Source of the DNA: Alphaproteobacteria bacterium
GTDB taxonomy: Bacteria > Pseudomonadota > Alphaproteobacteria > Micropepsales > Micropepsaceae
Length of the DNA stretch: 64,000 nt
NCBI GenBank assembly: GCA_016124635.1
Contig: WGNJ01000019.1
Coordinates: forward strand, 215,568 to 279,567
Reading direction: 5' to 3'
This document shows positions 24,275-33,084 of the stretch, in pieces. The position numbers were made by a program, and so were the translations under genes. Below the pieces are notes generated by a model that was not told the origin of the DNA, made no database searches, and saw only the letters and a list, made by a program, of their open reading frames with translations. Every line of letters starts with the position of its first letter. Within the stretch, counting starts at the first letter, position 1.

Positions 24275-24392
24275 CCTTCTCCCGGAGGGAGAAGGGCAAC
24301 GGAGATTCCTGAAGGAGACGGGCAGCGACGCGTCTCTCCTGGGTCCCGTGTCTGCGGAGCGGCACTGCGTGCCGCACCGCGCACGGGATGAC
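24275..24392. repeat. Composite palindromic repeats between a membrane-protein gene and infC
   Basis: A 9-bp hairpin CCTTCTCCC-GGA-GGGAGAAGG lies at 24275-24295. A longer imperfect hairpin follows at 24345-24387, with arms CCCGTG/CACGGG, GCGG/CCGC and GCGGCAC/GTGCCGC around a TGC loop. These resemble common alphaproteobacterial intergenic palindromes. The second could also act as a transcription-stopping structure. Confidence 0.6.
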
Positions 24393-24428
24393 AGACGTAG
24401 AGCGTGACGGAAGAACGGGAGGCGCCGA

Positions 24429-24974
24429 TTATTTCGGCGCCATCACCATGATCATCTGGCGGCCTTCGAGCTTGGGCTCCTGCTCGACCTTGCCGATGGT
24501 GTCGATGTCGCGCTTCACCTTCTGAAGCAGCTCCATGCCGATTTCCATGTGCGCCATTTCACGGCCGCGGAAACGCAAGGTGACCTTCACCTTGTCGCCT
24601 TCCTCGAAGAAGCGTTTGATCGAGCGCATCTTCACGTCGTAGTCGTGATCGTCGATCATCGGGCGCATCTTGATCTCTTTGATCTCGATGATCTTCTGAT
24701 TCTTGCGCGCCTCGGCAGCCTTCTTCTGCTCTTGGTATTTGAATTTGCCGAAATCCATCAGCTTGACGACGGGGGGCTTGGCCATCGGGGCGACCTCGAC
24801 AAGGTCGAGCCCTTCGCTCTCCGCGAGCTTCAGCGCGTCGAACTTACTCATTACGCCGCGCTTGCCGCCATCGTCGTCGATCACCAGCAATTCCTGGGCG
24901 GTGATCATCTCATTCACGCGCGGGCCGTCTTTTGAAGGCGCCACCTGCGCCGATTGATATGGACGTCTAACTAT
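24429..24974 (-). CDS. infC: Translation initiation factor IF-3
   Basis: IF-3, 181 residues from the proposed start. It controls start-codon fidelity and subunit dissociation. The N-domain contains [21 protein letters not shown] and the [12 protein letters not shown] linker; the C-domain has [43 protein letters not shown] and ends [13 protein letters not shown]. An in-frame GTG exists at 24944. However, the conserved RRPY segment lies upstream of it, and a GGAG ribosome site (24982-24985) sits 7 bases before an ATA codon at 24972-24974, so the true start is probably AUA. Rare start codons are known in infC, where they allow IF-3 autocontrol. It is downstream of thrS, as in many bacteria. Confidence 0.93.
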   Translation of the reverse strand: MVRRPYQSAQVAPSKDGPRVNEMITAQELLVIDDDGGKRGVMSKFDALKLAESEGLDLVEVAPMAKPPVVKLMDFGKFKYQEQKKAAEARKNQKIIEIKEIKMRPMIDDHDYDVKMRSIKRFFEEGDKVKVTLRFRGREMAHMEIGMELLQKVKRDIDTIGKVEQEPKLEGRQMIMVMAPK

Positions 24975-24985
24975 CTTCGTTCTCC
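24972..24985 (-). promoter_or_regulatory. infC ribosome-binding site and AUA start
   Basis: On the minus strand GGAG (24985-24982), then 7 bases, then ATA (24974-24972). No ATG, GTG or TTG is in frame at this spot, while the downstream codons encode the conserved IF-3 N-terminus. Confidence 0.6.
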
Positions 24986-25044
24986 ATTTTTGCTTGCCAC
25001 GCAGTTCTCCCTCGTTGTGGATCCGCTGGACTCAAACAGCGCCG

Positions 25045-27003
25045 CTAAACCCTCAGGTCCGGCGGCGCAGCTTCCCTTGTAAGCATAGAAATGACTTCGG
25101 TTAAGGCAAGGTTTTCTTGCGCTTCCGAACCCAGGCGGCGGACGGCCAGCGTCCGCTGCTCGGCCTCGCGCCGGCCTGCAACCAGGAGGTACGGGACCTT
25201 AGCCAGCGAGTGCTCGCGAACCTTGTAGTTGATCTTCTCGTTGCGGGTATCCGCTTCGGCGCGGATGCCCGCCGCCCTCAGGGCGGCAACCGCCTCGTCC
25301 GCATAGCCGTCCGCGTCGGAAACGATTGTCGCAACAACGGCTTGGACCGGGGCCAGCCAGAGCGGGAATTTGCCCGCGAAGTGCTCGATCAAGACGCCGG
25401 TGAAGCGCTCCAGCGAGCCCAAGATCGCGCGGTGCAGCATGACCGGGCGCTTGCGCGTCCCGTCCTCGGCCACGTACTCGGCATCGAGGCGTTCGGGCAA
25501 CACGTAGTCGATCTGGATGGTGCCGCATTGCCAGTCGCGACCGATGGCGTCGCGCAACACGAACTCGAGCTTGGGGCCGTAGAAGGTGCCCTCGCCCGCG
25601 TTGATCGTGAAGGGAATGCCGATGCGATGGCAGGCGAGCTCGAGGGTCGACTCGGCGCGGTCCCAGTCCTCCTCGCGCCCTGCGCGCGGCGTCGGGCGGG
25701 TCGCGAGCTTCACCGAGAAGGTGTCGAAGCCGAGATCGCGGTAGACGTCGCTCAGCAGTTTCACGAAGCGCTCGGTCTCGGGGATGATCTGCTCTTCGGT
25801 GCAGAAGATGTGCGCGTCGTCCTGTACGAAACCGCGCACCCGCATGATGCCGTGCAGCGCACCCGACGGTTCGTAGCGGTGGCACGAGCCAAACTCAGCC
25901 AAACGCAGCGGCAGGTCGCGATAGCTCTTCAAGCCCTGCTTGAAGATCTGCACGTGGCCCGGGCAGTTCATCGGCTTGACCGCGAGCATGCGCTTTTCTT
26001 TGTGCTCGCCCTCGTCCACCTCGGCGATGAACATGTTCGGCCGATAGTTCTCCCAGTGGCCGGACTCTTCCCAGAGCTTGCGGTCCATGAGCTGCGGGGT
26101 CTTCACCTCGCGATAGTCGCCCTTGGTGATCTTGCGGCGGACATAGTTCTCGAGCGTGCGATAGAGCGTCCAGCCGTTCGGATGCCAAAACACTTGGCCG
26201 ACGGCCTCTTCCTGAATGTGGAAGAGATCCATCTCACGCCCGAGCTTGCGGTGGTCGCGCTTCTCCGCTTCCTCAACGCGGTGCAGATAGACGCCAAGCT
26301 CCTTGTCGTCGCGCCAAGCGGTGCCGTAGATGCGCTGCAGCTGCGCGTTCTTGGCGTCGCCGCGCCAATAGGCGCCGGCAAGCTTGGTCAGCTTGAAGGC
26401 GGTGCCGATCTTGCCGGTCGACATCAAATGCGGACCGCGGCACAGGTCGTGCCAATCGCCGTGATAATAGACGCGAACTTCTTCGTCCTTCGGCAGATCG
26501 CGAATGATCTCGGCCTTGTAGACCTCACCCAAGTCGAGGAAGTGCTTCGCCGCCTTGTCGCGATCCCAGACCGTGCGCTTGGTCGGCAGGTCGCGCGCGA
26601 CCAGCTCGCGCATCTTGGCTTCGATTACGGTCAGGTCTTCGGGGCGAAACGGCTCGTTGCGCGCGAAGTCGTAATAGAAGCCATCCTCGATCACGGGACC
26701 GATGGTGACTTGCGTGCCGGGGTAGAGTTCCTGCACGGCCTGCGCCAGCAGATGCGCGCAATCGTGCCGGATCAGCTCCAGCGCCTCGGGATCCTTGCGG
26801 GTGATGATCTGGACCTTGGCGTCCGAGAGGATCGGCAGGTCGAGGTCCTTGAGCTCGCCGTCGAGCTTCACGGCCAAGGCGGCCTTGGCGAGGCCCGCGC
26901 CGATCGAGGCCGCGATTTGCGCTCCGGTGCTCCCGCGCGTCGTCGTCCGCACCGAGCCGTCCGGCAAGGTGATGCGGATGTCGTTCGCGAGGTCAGCCGA
27001 CAC
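25045..27003 (-). CDS. thrS: Threonine-tRNA ligase
   Basis: Class II aminoacyl-tRNA synthetase of 652 residues that charges tRNA-Thr. Domains in order: TGS (residues 1-65), the second additional editing domain (about 70-230, with [11 protein letters not shown] and the late [10 protein letters not shown] zinc-type residues), the class II catalytic core (about 250-540, with KPMNCPGH zinc cysteine, [22 protein letters not shown] and [13 protein letters not shown]), and the anticodon-binding domain (545-650, ending EVISML). The GTG at 27003 is chosen because an AGGAG lies at 8 bases and the TGS domain starts there. infC follows after 70 bases. Confidence 0.97.
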   Translation of the reverse strand: MSADLANDIRITLPDGSVRTTTRGSTGAQIAASIGAGLAKAALAVKLDGELKDLDLPILSDAKVQIITRKDPEALELIRHDCAHLLAQAVQELYPGTQVTIGPVIEDGFYYDFARNEPFRPEDLTVIEAKMRELVARDLPTKRTVWDRDKAAKHFLDLGEVYKAEIIRDLPKDEEVRVYYHGDWHDLCRGPHLMSTGKIGTAFKLTKLAGAYWRGDAKNAQLQRIYGTAWRDDKELGVYLHRVEEAEKRDHRKLGREMDLFHIQEEAVGQVFWHPNGWTLYRTLENYVRRKITKGDYREVKTPQLMDRKLWEESGHWENYRPNMFIAEVDEGEHKEKRMLAVKPMNCPGHVQIFKQGLKSYRDLPLRLAEFGSCHRYEPSGALHGIMRVRGFVQDDAHIFCTEEQIIPETERFVKLLSDVYRDLGFDTFSVKLATRPTPRAGREEDWDRAESTLELACHRIGIPFTINAGEGTFYGPKLEFVLRDAIGRDWQCGTIQIDYVLPERLDAEYVAEDGTRKRPVMLHRAILGSLERFTGVLIEHFAGKFPLWLAPVQAVVATIVSDADGYADEAVAALRAAGIRAEADTRNEKINYKVREHSLAKVPYLLVAGRREAEQRTLAVRRLGSEAQENLALTEVISMLTREAAPPDLRV

Positions 27004-27070
27004 GGGCAAGCTCCTGTGGTTCCAATGGGTTATCGAAGGGGCGCGAGATTGGGTGCCACGTCCCGTGAAG

Positions 27071-28003
27071 TCAAGGAACGGCGCGGGCCGGCGGCAGCGC
27101 GCCGAGCACGTTCTCAACCGTCAGATCGCCGATCGGCTTCGCCTGCAAGGTGCGGACATGCGCGCCATAGGGCGCCGACAAATCGGGGGAACTGTCGGCG
27201 CCGAACAGAACCAGCATCGGACAACCCGCTGTGGCAAAGAGATGCATGGGGCCCGTGTCGTTGCCCACAGCAAGCGCCGCGTCGCGGCCCAAGACGATGA
27301 GATCGGCGAACGTCGTCTGGCCGATCAGCGAGCGTGTTTCGGACTCCATCTTCTTGATCGCGTCCGCCAGCGCAGACTCGGATTCGCTGCCGACGACAAC
27401 CGGCGTGAAGCCTCGGCTTGCGAGCGCGGAGGCAAGTGCTGCGAAGCGTTCGATCGGCCAGCGCTTGGCCGGACGATGCGCGGCACCGCCCGGAACCATG
27501 AGCGCGTAAGGCTTCGGCAGATCGAAGCGCGCGGGAAGCTTCGCCGCCCACGCAACGTCCGTGTCCGGAACATTGGCGATGCCTGCCATCAAGAGCTGTT
27601 CGCGTTTGGCCTTGAAGCCGTGCATGAAATCGCGGCGCGGATTGGCATGCGGATGCGACGCGCCCCAGGCAACGCCCGACCATTCCGGCGTGTTCGGACG
27701 CAGCATATGAAAGAGCAAACTCGATCTTCCGTTGGTCTGCAGATCGTAGACGCGATCGAAATGCGCATCGCGCGTCTGACGCACGAGGTTCAGGAAACCG
27801 CGCAAGCTCTTCGGCCGGCCGCTGGTCCAGACCTCGTCGAACCAGCCGCCCGCCTTGGCCCATTCCTCGAACGGCGGCGTCGTCAACAAGGTGATGCGCG
27901 CACCACGGTGATAGTCGCGGATGCCGCGAAAGAGACCCATCGCGGCGGCGAAATCACCGAAGGCGCCGAGCTTGATGACCAGAATGCGCGCGAGCTCAGC
28001 CAT
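27071..28003 (-). CDS. Glycosyltransferase family 9 (heptosyltransferase-like)
   Basis: GT-B glycosyltransferase of 310 residues, ADP-heptose:LPS heptosyltransferase type. It adds heptose or another sugar to the LPS core on the inner face of the membrane. Landmarks are the N-terminal [23 protein letters not shown], the central [22 protein letters not shown] and the donor-site [22 protein letters not shown]. The start ATG overlaps the end of the upstream family 4 glycosyltransferase gene by 8 bases, so the pair is one translational unit. No donor heptose biosynthesis genes are in view, so the exact sugar is unknown. Confidence 0.88.
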   Translation of the reverse strand: MAELARILVIKLGAFGDFAAAMGLFRGIRDYHRGARITLLTTPPFEEWAKAGGWFDEVWTSGRPKSLRGFLNLVRQTRDAHFDRVYDLQTNGRSSLLFHMLRPNTPEWSGVAWGASHPHANPRRDFMHGFKAKREQLLMAGIANVPDTDVAWAAKLPARFDLPKPYALMVPGGAAHRPAKRWPIERFAALASALASRGFTPVVVGSESESALADAIKKMESETRSLIGQTTFADLIVLGRDAALAVGNDTGPMHLFATAGCPMLVLFGADSSPDLSAPYGAHVRTLQAKPIGDLTVENVLGALPPARAVP

Positions 28004-29147
28004 GCGCGAGCAGGTTCCGATAGACGTCGAGCGTCGCGGCGCACATGGCGTCGACAGTGTAGCGCTCGAGCACACGCGTGCGGCCGAGCGCCGCCATCGC
28101 CTCGCGCTCGTCTTTGCTCATCGAGAGCGCGCGCTGGATCGCGGCGGCAAGCGCATCGGCATCGAAGGGCGGCACGAGGAAGCCGGTGGCGCCATCTTCG
28201 ACCGTCTCGAGCTGGCCGCCGAGCGCGGTCGCGACGACCGGCGTTCCCATCGCCTCGGCATCCACGGGCGTGCGGCCGAACGATTCCGGCACCGTCGACG
28301 GCGAGACCGCGACGTCGGCGATCAGATAGGCGGCCGGCATATCGCTGACGTGGCCCGGCATGCGAACGTTCTGCTCGAGCCCGAGCTTGGCGATTTGCTG
28401 CTTGAGCTCGGCGACATAGTGATCGCGATCGCCGCCGCCACCGCCTGCAAGCACAGCGACGAAATTGCGATGCGGCAGCTTGGCAAGCGCGTCCAGAAAC
28501 GTCGCGTGGCCTTTCAAGCGTGTCAGGCGCCCGGGCAAAAGGATCACGGGTGCGGTGCCGACGTTCCACTGCTCGCGAAGCTTGGCGACGCGCTCCTCAG
28601 AGACGTTGGCCGGCGTGAAGGCGTCGACGTCGACGCCGCGCGGAATGGTCACGAGCTTCGCGGGATCGATTTTGTGCTCCGCCAGAACATGCTCGGCGGT
28701 GAAATTGGAGTTGGCGATGACGATGTCGCCGCTCGCCATGATGGCGTTGTAGGCGCGCTTGAGCGCGTTGCGCGCCTTGTGGATTCCGGCGTAGGTCGTG
28801 ACGAACGGCACGCCGACGCGACGCGCGGCCCACATCGCGCTCCATGCCGGAGCGCGCGAGCGGGCATGAACGAGCGAGACCTGCTCGCTCTTGATCAGCG
28901 CGGCCAAGCGCGAGGCATTGCGGCGGATCACGAGCGGGTTCTTCGAATCGTAGGGGCCGACCATCACGGTCGCGCCGATGCGTCTGGCTTCCGGCACCAA
29001 ACGTCCGCCGGCCGTCGCGATCACCGCCTTGCTCCCGACGGCAATGATCGCGCGCGCGATGTCGACGGTCGTGCGCTCGACGCCGCCGCCGTCGAGCGCC
29101 GGGGTGACTTGCAGCACCGTAAAAGGTATGGGCTTGGTTTCAGGCAT
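27996..29147 (-). CDS. Glycosyltransferase family 4
   Basis: GT-B retaining glycosyltransferase of 383 residues (GT4 group 1). N-domain: VLQVTPALDGGGVERTTVDIARAI and SLVHARSRAPAWSA. C-domain: VILLPGRLTRLKGHATFLDALAKL, the GHVSDMPAAYLIADVAVSPSTVPESFGRTPVDAEAMGTPVVAT donor motif with the E-x7-E-type glutamates, and GGQLETVEDGATGFLVPP. It is likely to add a nucleotide sugar to an LPS-core or exopolysaccharide acceptor in the cytoplasm. The ATG at 29147 is used; a GTG at 29165 would add six residues. It is coupled to the family 9 gene and diverges from an alpha/beta hydrolase gene. Confidence 0.88.
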   Translation of the reverse strand: MPETKPIPFTVLQVTPALDGGGVERTTVDIARAIIAVGSKAVIATAGGRLVPEARRIGATVMVGPYDSKNPLVIRRNASRLAALIKSEQVSLVHARSRAPAWSAMWAARRVGVPFVTTYAGIHKARNALKRAYNAIMASGDIVIANSNFTAEHVLAEHKIDPAKLVTIPRGVDVDAFTPANVSEERVAKLREQWNVGTAPVILLPGRLTRLKGHATFLDALAKLPHRNFVAVLAGGGGGDRDHYVAELKQQIAKLGLEQNVRMPGHVSDMPAAYLIADVAVSPSTVPESFGRTPVDAEAMGTPVVATALGGQLETVEDGATGFLVPPFDADALAAAIQRALSMSKDEREAMAALGRTRVLERYTVDAMCAATLDVYRNLLAHG

Positions 29148-29169
29148 TCGTCGGTTACGATTCACTCAC

Positions 29170-29931
29170 ATGCAACAACAACCGCTTCGACTCGGACGAC
29201 CCGACGGTCATACCATCGCCTATCTGAAGCGCGCGTCGAAAGCCAACGGTCTCGGCGTGCTTTGGTTATCAGGCTTCAAGTCCGAGATGACGGGCACCAA
29301 AGCAAGCGCTCTGGATGCCTGGGCCGCGCGGACTGGCCGGGGTTATACACGCTTCGACTATTTCGGCCATGGGGCATCGAGCGGCGATTTTCGACAGGGG
29401 ACGATTTCGCGCTGGCGGGACGATGCGTTGAGCGTGATCGATCAGATCACTGAAGGACCGCAGCTTCTGGTCGCATCGTCGATGGGCGCGTGGATCGCGC
29501 TGCATTCGGCGCTGGCGCGGCCTGAACGCATCGCCGGGATGGTGCTGATCGCTCCAGCACCCGATTTCACCGAGGCCTTGCTGTGGCCGCGGTTGCCGGA
29601 CGACGCACGGCGGCAAATCGAGGTCGAAGGCGTTTGGCTTCGACCGTCGGATTACGATCCCGAGCCCTACCCGATCACGCGCGCGTTGATCGAGGACGGG
29701 CGCAAGAATTTGCTTCTCGACGGTCCGATTCCTTTGCGCATGCCGATCCATATTCTCCACGGCATGTCGGATCCCGACGTGCCGTGGGCACATGCGCTGC
29801 GGCTGGTCGAGCGGCTCGCATCGAGCGACGTGACGCTCGAGCTGATCAAAGGCGGCGACCACCGGCTTTCGTCCGCGCCGGAGATCGCACGGCTCGAGAA
29901 CCGTATCGACCAGATGCTAGCCAGGCTTTGA
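29170..29931 (+). CDS. Alpha/beta hydrolase (ABHD10-like)
   Basis: Esterase-fold protein of 253 residues. Nucleophile serine S104 lies in VASSMGAW (Sm-x-Ser-x-Gly form). The late aspartate is in GMSDPDVPW and the histidine in GGDHRLS. The segment LWLSGFKSEMTGTKASALDAWA and RFDYFGHGASSG resembles mammalian ABHD10 (a mitochondrial thioesterase/glucuronide esterase) and its bacterial relatives, so thioester or small ester hydrolysis is plausible; the natural substrate is unknown. The start lies 23 bases from the divergent glycosyltransferase start. Its 3' end overlaps by 15 bases the end of the convergent gene at 29917. Confidence 0.88.
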   Translation: MQQQPLRLGRPDGHTIAYLKRASKANGLGVLWLSGFKSEMTGTKASALDAWAARTGRGYTRFDYFGHGASSGDFRQGTISRWRDDALSVIDQITEGPQLLVASSMGAWIALHSALARPERIAGMVLIAPAPDFTEALLWPRLPDDARRQIEVEGVWLRPSDYDPEPYPITRALIEDGRKNLLLDGPIPLRMPIHILHGMSDPDVPWAHALRLVERLASSDVTLELIKGGDHRLSSAPEIARLENRIDQMLARL

Positions 29932-30327
29932 AGTACGCTGCGGCTGCATGCGATCCTTCGCCCTGAAATATTTGCGCGCGTAATTCACCACCTCGCCGTC
30001 GCTCGGATGATCGGCGTTTTCGATGCCGACGACTTTGAAGGCGACGCTCTTGTCGTGGCTTTGCAGGAATTCGGCGAGCGCTGTCTTGGCCGTGCTCGGC
30101 CCGACAAGCAAGATTTCGCCGACGGGCTCGAGCGCCTTGGCGATGGCCGCGAAGAACGCGTGATCGTCGGTCGTGTGGCCCGAACCGATGGAGCCTGCCT
30201 TGTGGTGGATGTGATGGGCCGGCTCGGAGTGCGAGTGGATCACGAACTTTTGCACGTCGTCGGCGTTGAACTCGTAAATCTTGGCTTCACGGTGGTCCAC
30301 CCAGACGATCGCGTGAAAATGTTGCAT
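29917..30327 (-). CDS. Translational machinery protein (eRF1-like domain)
   Basis: Soluble protein of 136 residues resembling small proteins labelled 'translational machinery protein', which share the eRF1 domain-2/3 or L7Ae-like fold. Landmarks are HAIVWVDHREAKIYEFN, a histidine-rich SHSEPAHHIHHKAGSIGSGH loop, and EILLVGPSTAKTALAEFLQSHD, which is close to the peptide-release-factor-like core. No GGQ motif is present, so it is not a release factor. The histidine cluster may bind metal (inference). The ATG follows AAAGAGGAAT. Confidence 0.65.
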   Translation of the reverse strand: MQHFHAIVWVDHREAKIYEFNADDVQKFVIHSHSEPAHHIHHKAGSIGSGHTTDDHAFFAAIAKALEPVGEILLVGPSTAKTALAEFLQSHDKSVAFKVVGIENADHPSDGEVVNYARKYFRAKDRMQPQRTSKPG

Positions 30328-30366
30328 GGATCATTCCTCTTTTCGCGGGGACCCTATTACCACAGA

Positions 30367-30411
30367 GCCGTGCGATGAATTGACCTTCCTCAAGGCGGGC
30401 ACGGCTTTTTT
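30367..30411 (+). terminator. Possible hairpin with T-run
   Basis: GCCGTGC (30367-30373) and GCACGGC (30399-30405) pair around an inner CCTT/AAGG hairpin and are followed by six T. It reads like a terminator or attenuator on the + strand, but no + strand gene lies directly upstream. Confidence 0.3.
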
Positions 30412-30473
30412 GCCGGTCTCCGGCGTAAACGCGGGCTTGAATTTGCCGCAAAGTCGGATGATTTTGCGCCATC

Positions 30474-31187
30474 ATGATCACGCTCTTGTTCCTCGCGGCC
30501 GCGGTTTCGTCCTCGGCGAACTTTTCGTACGACAGCTGTCTCAAGATGGCCGATCGCCACCCCGATCAGGCCTACGAAGACGCCATGTCGGCGAAGGACG
30601 AGGGCGGCGGCATTCCGGCGGAACATTGCGCCGCCGTCGCGCTCGTCAATCTCAAGGAGTACGGCGAGGCCGGGCGGCGGCTCGATGAGCTTGCGCGGCG
30701 CCCGGGTATCCAGAGCAACGAGCTACGCGCGATGCTCTTGGGTCAAGCAGGCAACGCCTGGATTCTCGCGGGCCAGCCGGAGCTTGCCATCGCGTCGTTC
30801 ACGGCGGCACTCGATTTGCTTCCGGGCGAAGCGCAATTCCTCGTCGATCGTGCGCGCGCCTCGGCGACGCTGAAGAAATGGGCGCAAGCGGAATCCGATT
30901 TGTCGGCCGCGCTCACCGCGGAGCCAGGCTCCGTAGAAGCGTTGGTTCTCCGCGCGAGCGCGCGACGCGCGCAAAACAATCTCAAAGGCGCGATCGGCGA
31001 CGTAACCCAAGCCTTGCTCCTCGAGCCGAACAACGTCGAGGCTCTGGTCGAGCGCGGCCTGATCTCGGTGCAGCGAGGGAACAAGGGCGAAGCGCGCAAG
31101 GACTTCGCGGCCGTGCTGGCGGCTGCGCCGAACAGCGATGCCGCCGCGAGCGCGCGCAAGGCGATCGAAAAGATCGACATCAAGTAG
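30474..31187 (+). CDS. Tetratricopeptide repeat protein, probably exported
   Basis: Protein of 237 residues made mostly of TPR helices (about five repeats between residues 45 and 230; clear ones are LLGQAGNAWILAGQPELAIASFTAALDLLP, AQFLVDRARASATLKKWAQAESDLSAALTAEP, VEALVLRASARRAQNNLKGAIGDVTQALLLEP and VEALVERGLISVQRGNKGEARKDFAAVLAAAP). The N-terminus MITLLFLAAAVSSSA is a short signal-like hydrophobic stretch, so a periplasmic site is likely. TPRs mediate protein-protein contacts; the partner is unknown. It converges on queG with 2 bases between the stops. Confidence 0.8.
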   Translation: MITLLFLAAAVSSSANFSYDSCLKMADRHPDQAYEDAMSAKDEGGGIPAEHCAAVALVNLKEYGEAGRRLDELARRPGIQSNELRAMLLGQAGNAWILAGQPELAIASFTAALDLLPGEAQFLVDRARASATLKKWAQAESDLSAALTAEPGSVEALVLRASARRAQNNLKGAIGDVTQALLLEPNNVEALVERGLISVQRGNKGEARKDFAAVLAAAPNSDAAASARKAIEKIDIK

Positions 31188-31189
31188 GC

Positions 31190-32299
31190 TCAGATCGCGG
31201 CCCACTCCTCGCGAACCTGCGGATCGGTCTCCTCCGCGAGACGCTTTTGTTTCTCTGACGCCGCGTGCGCCGGCGAAAGGCGATCGAGCGCCCAAATCGC
31301 TGCACCGCGCACGACCGCAGCTTCGTCGGTGAGCAAATCTTCGACGATGGGAATGAACTGCGGCAGCTTGGAATTGCCGATCGCGATAAGGACGTTACGG
31401 ACAAAGCGGTCGCGGCCGGTCCGTTTGATCGGCGAGCCTGAGAAGAATTGCCGGAAGGCTGCGTCGTCGAGGCGGGCGAGCTCCGCCAGGCGCGGCGCCG
31501 TCAACTCGATGCGCGGGAAGAGCGCCGCCTCGCGTCCGGCTGCGGCGAATTTGTTCCACGGACAAACCGCTAGGCAGTCATCGCAGCCATAGATCCGATT
31601 GCCCATCAACGGGCGAAGCTCGCGGGGAATCGGACCTTTGTGCTCGATCGTGAGATAGGAAATACAGCGTCGCGCATCGAGCTTGTAGGGCGCGGGAAAG
31701 GCCGCCGTCGGGCAAACTTCGAGGCAGCGGCTGCAAGAACCGCAGCGATCGTCGTGCGGCAGGTCGGGGCCAAGGTCCAATGTCGTCAGGATGCTGCCGA
31801 GAAACAGCCACGAGCCGTGATCGCGACTGACCAAATTCGTGTGCTTACCTTGCCAGCCGATCCCCGCGGCCATCGCCAGCGGCTTTTCCATTAGCGGCGC
31901 AGTGTCGACGAACACTTTGACACCCGCCTTTTCACTATCACTCAGCCAGCGCGCAATGCGCTTCAGCCGCGCCTTCATGAGGTCGTGATAGTCGCTACCG
32001 CGCGCGTAGACGGAGATGACGCCGCACTCCGATCGTTCAAGCAGCGCGAGCGGGTCGTCCTTGGGTGCATAAGAAAGTCCAACGACGATCGCCGTCTTCG
32101 CATCGGGCCAGAGCGCTGTCGGCGCGGCACGTTCCGGCGCGCGGGCAGCCATCCAGCCCATGTCGCCGTGAAAGCCCGCCGATAGGAACTCATTGAGGCG
32201 CGCCGCCGCCTCGCCGCCGAGATTTGCCGGCGCGAAACCGACCGCGTCAAAGCCTTCCTCGAGCGCGCGATCGCGGAGTGTGTCGCGCAAGGTCTGCAT
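31190..32299 (-). CDS. queG: Epoxyqueuosine reductase
   Basis: Cobalamin- and iron-sulphur-dependent enzyme of 369 residues catalysing the last step of queuosine synthesis in tRNA (epoxyqueuosine to queuosine). Two [4Fe-4S] clusters are seen: C186, C189, C192, C196 ([12 protein letters not shown]) and C212, C239, C242, C246 ([11 protein letters not shown]). The proposed proton donor is D132 in [17 protein letters not shown]-like C-terminus ([12 protein letters not shown]...) completes the family length. It follows the GST gene by 11 bases in the same minus-strand run. No other que genes are in the window. Confidence 0.95.
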   Translation of the reverse strand: MQTLRDTLRDRALEEGFDAVGFAPANLGGEAAARLNEFLSAGFHGDMGWMAARAPERAAPTALWPDAKTAIVVGLSYAPKDDPLALLERSECGVISVYARGSDYHDLMKARLKRIARWLSDSEKAGVKVFVDTAPLMEKPLAMAAGIGWQGKHTNLVSRDHGSWLFLGSILTTLDLGPDLPHDDRCGSCSRCLEVCPTAAFPAPYKLDARRCISYLTIEHKGPIPRELRPLMGNRIYGCDDCLAVCPWNKFAAAGREAALFPRIELTAPRLAELARLDDAAFRQFFSGSPIKRTGRDRFVRNVLIAIGNSKLPQFIPIVEDLLTDEAAVVRGAAIWALDRLSPAHAASEKQKRLAEETDPQVREEWAAI

Positions 32300-32310
32300 T
32301 CCGCCACCGC

Positions 32311-32988
32311 CTAAAAATCCAGGTTGGTATAATGGCGCGGCGGCTGCACGCCCGGCAAATGGTCAACCAAAAGCGGCCGGAAGCAGGGGCGCGATTTGAT
32401 GCGCGCGTACCAATCACGGACGCGCGGCGCACCATCCCAGTCGACGTCGCCGAGATAATCGATACAGGACAGATGCGCCGCGGCGGCAAAATCAGCCAAG
32501 CTCAGGGCACCGGCGAGCCAACCGCGCTTCTCGGTCAGATCACCCATATAACTGAGGTGCTTGCGCAAAGCGTCCAGAGCCGCACGGATTGCAGCCGGAT
32601 CAGGTGCCGCGTCCTCGGCGCACCCCCAACCGAAGCGCTTCAAAATTCTCTCGCGCAGCAATGGTGCCGTTACCTCGGCGAAGATCAGCTGATCGAAGAA
32701 AGCGACGAGACGGCGCACCTCGGCGCGTTCCGCGGGGAGCGCCGGCATGAGCGGCGGCTCAGGGTGCACCTCTTCCAGATACTCGGCGATGGCGTTCGAG
32801 TCCGCGATGACGACGCCGTTCTCTTCGATCATCACGGGCACTTGCGCCGAGGGATTCAGCGCTACAAGTTCGCGGCTGCGTTCCCACGGGATCTCCGAGA
32901 TGGGTTCGAAGCCCAGCTTCTTCTCGCCAAGAACGAGACGCACCTTGCGGCAGAAGGGCGAGAGCACGAAGTGATGCAAGCGACGCAT
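32311..32988 (-). CDS. Glutathione S-transferase family protein
   Basis: Cytosolic GST of 225 residues. The N-terminal thioredoxin-like domain (1-80) begins [23 protein letters not shown], with C13 in the position of the catalytic Ser/Cys of beta/omega-like classes. [24 protein letters not shown] holds the cis-proline and the E-S/N glutathione-binding pair. The helical C-terminal domain (90-225) includes [27 protein letters not shown]. It is likely to conjugate glutathione or act in thiol redox protection. It lies 11 bases before queG; this pairing is common and may reflect shared transcription only. Confidence 0.92.
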   Translation of the reverse strand: MRRLHHFVLSPFCRKVRLVLGEKKLGFEPISEIPWERSRELVALNPSAQVPVMIEENGVVIADSNAIAEYLEEVHPEPPLMPALPAERAEVRRLVAFFDQLIFAEVTAPLLRERILKRFGWGCAEDAAPDPAAIRAALDALRKHLSYMGDLTEKRGWLAGALSLADFAAAAHLSCIDYLGDVDWDGAPRVRDWYARIKSRPCFRPLLVDHLPGVQPPRHYTNLDF

Positions 32989-33084
32989 AAGGCGGAAGAT
33001 GAGTGATCCACGTTCATGCGTCCAGGCGACAATTTCATCGCGTCCAGCGGAGTGGACAACCGACGCGCTGCCTTCAAAGCCGCT

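Noticed and set aside
24429..24944. GTG at 24944 as the infC start
   Set aside because: It would drop the conserved RRPY N-terminus and has no ribosome site, whereas ATA at 24974 has GGAG at the right distance.
25117..27300. 727-codon open frame on the + strand opposite thrS
   Set aside because: It is the antisense shadow of a GC-rich gene; no start with a ribosome site, no recognisable domain, and thrS is unambiguous.
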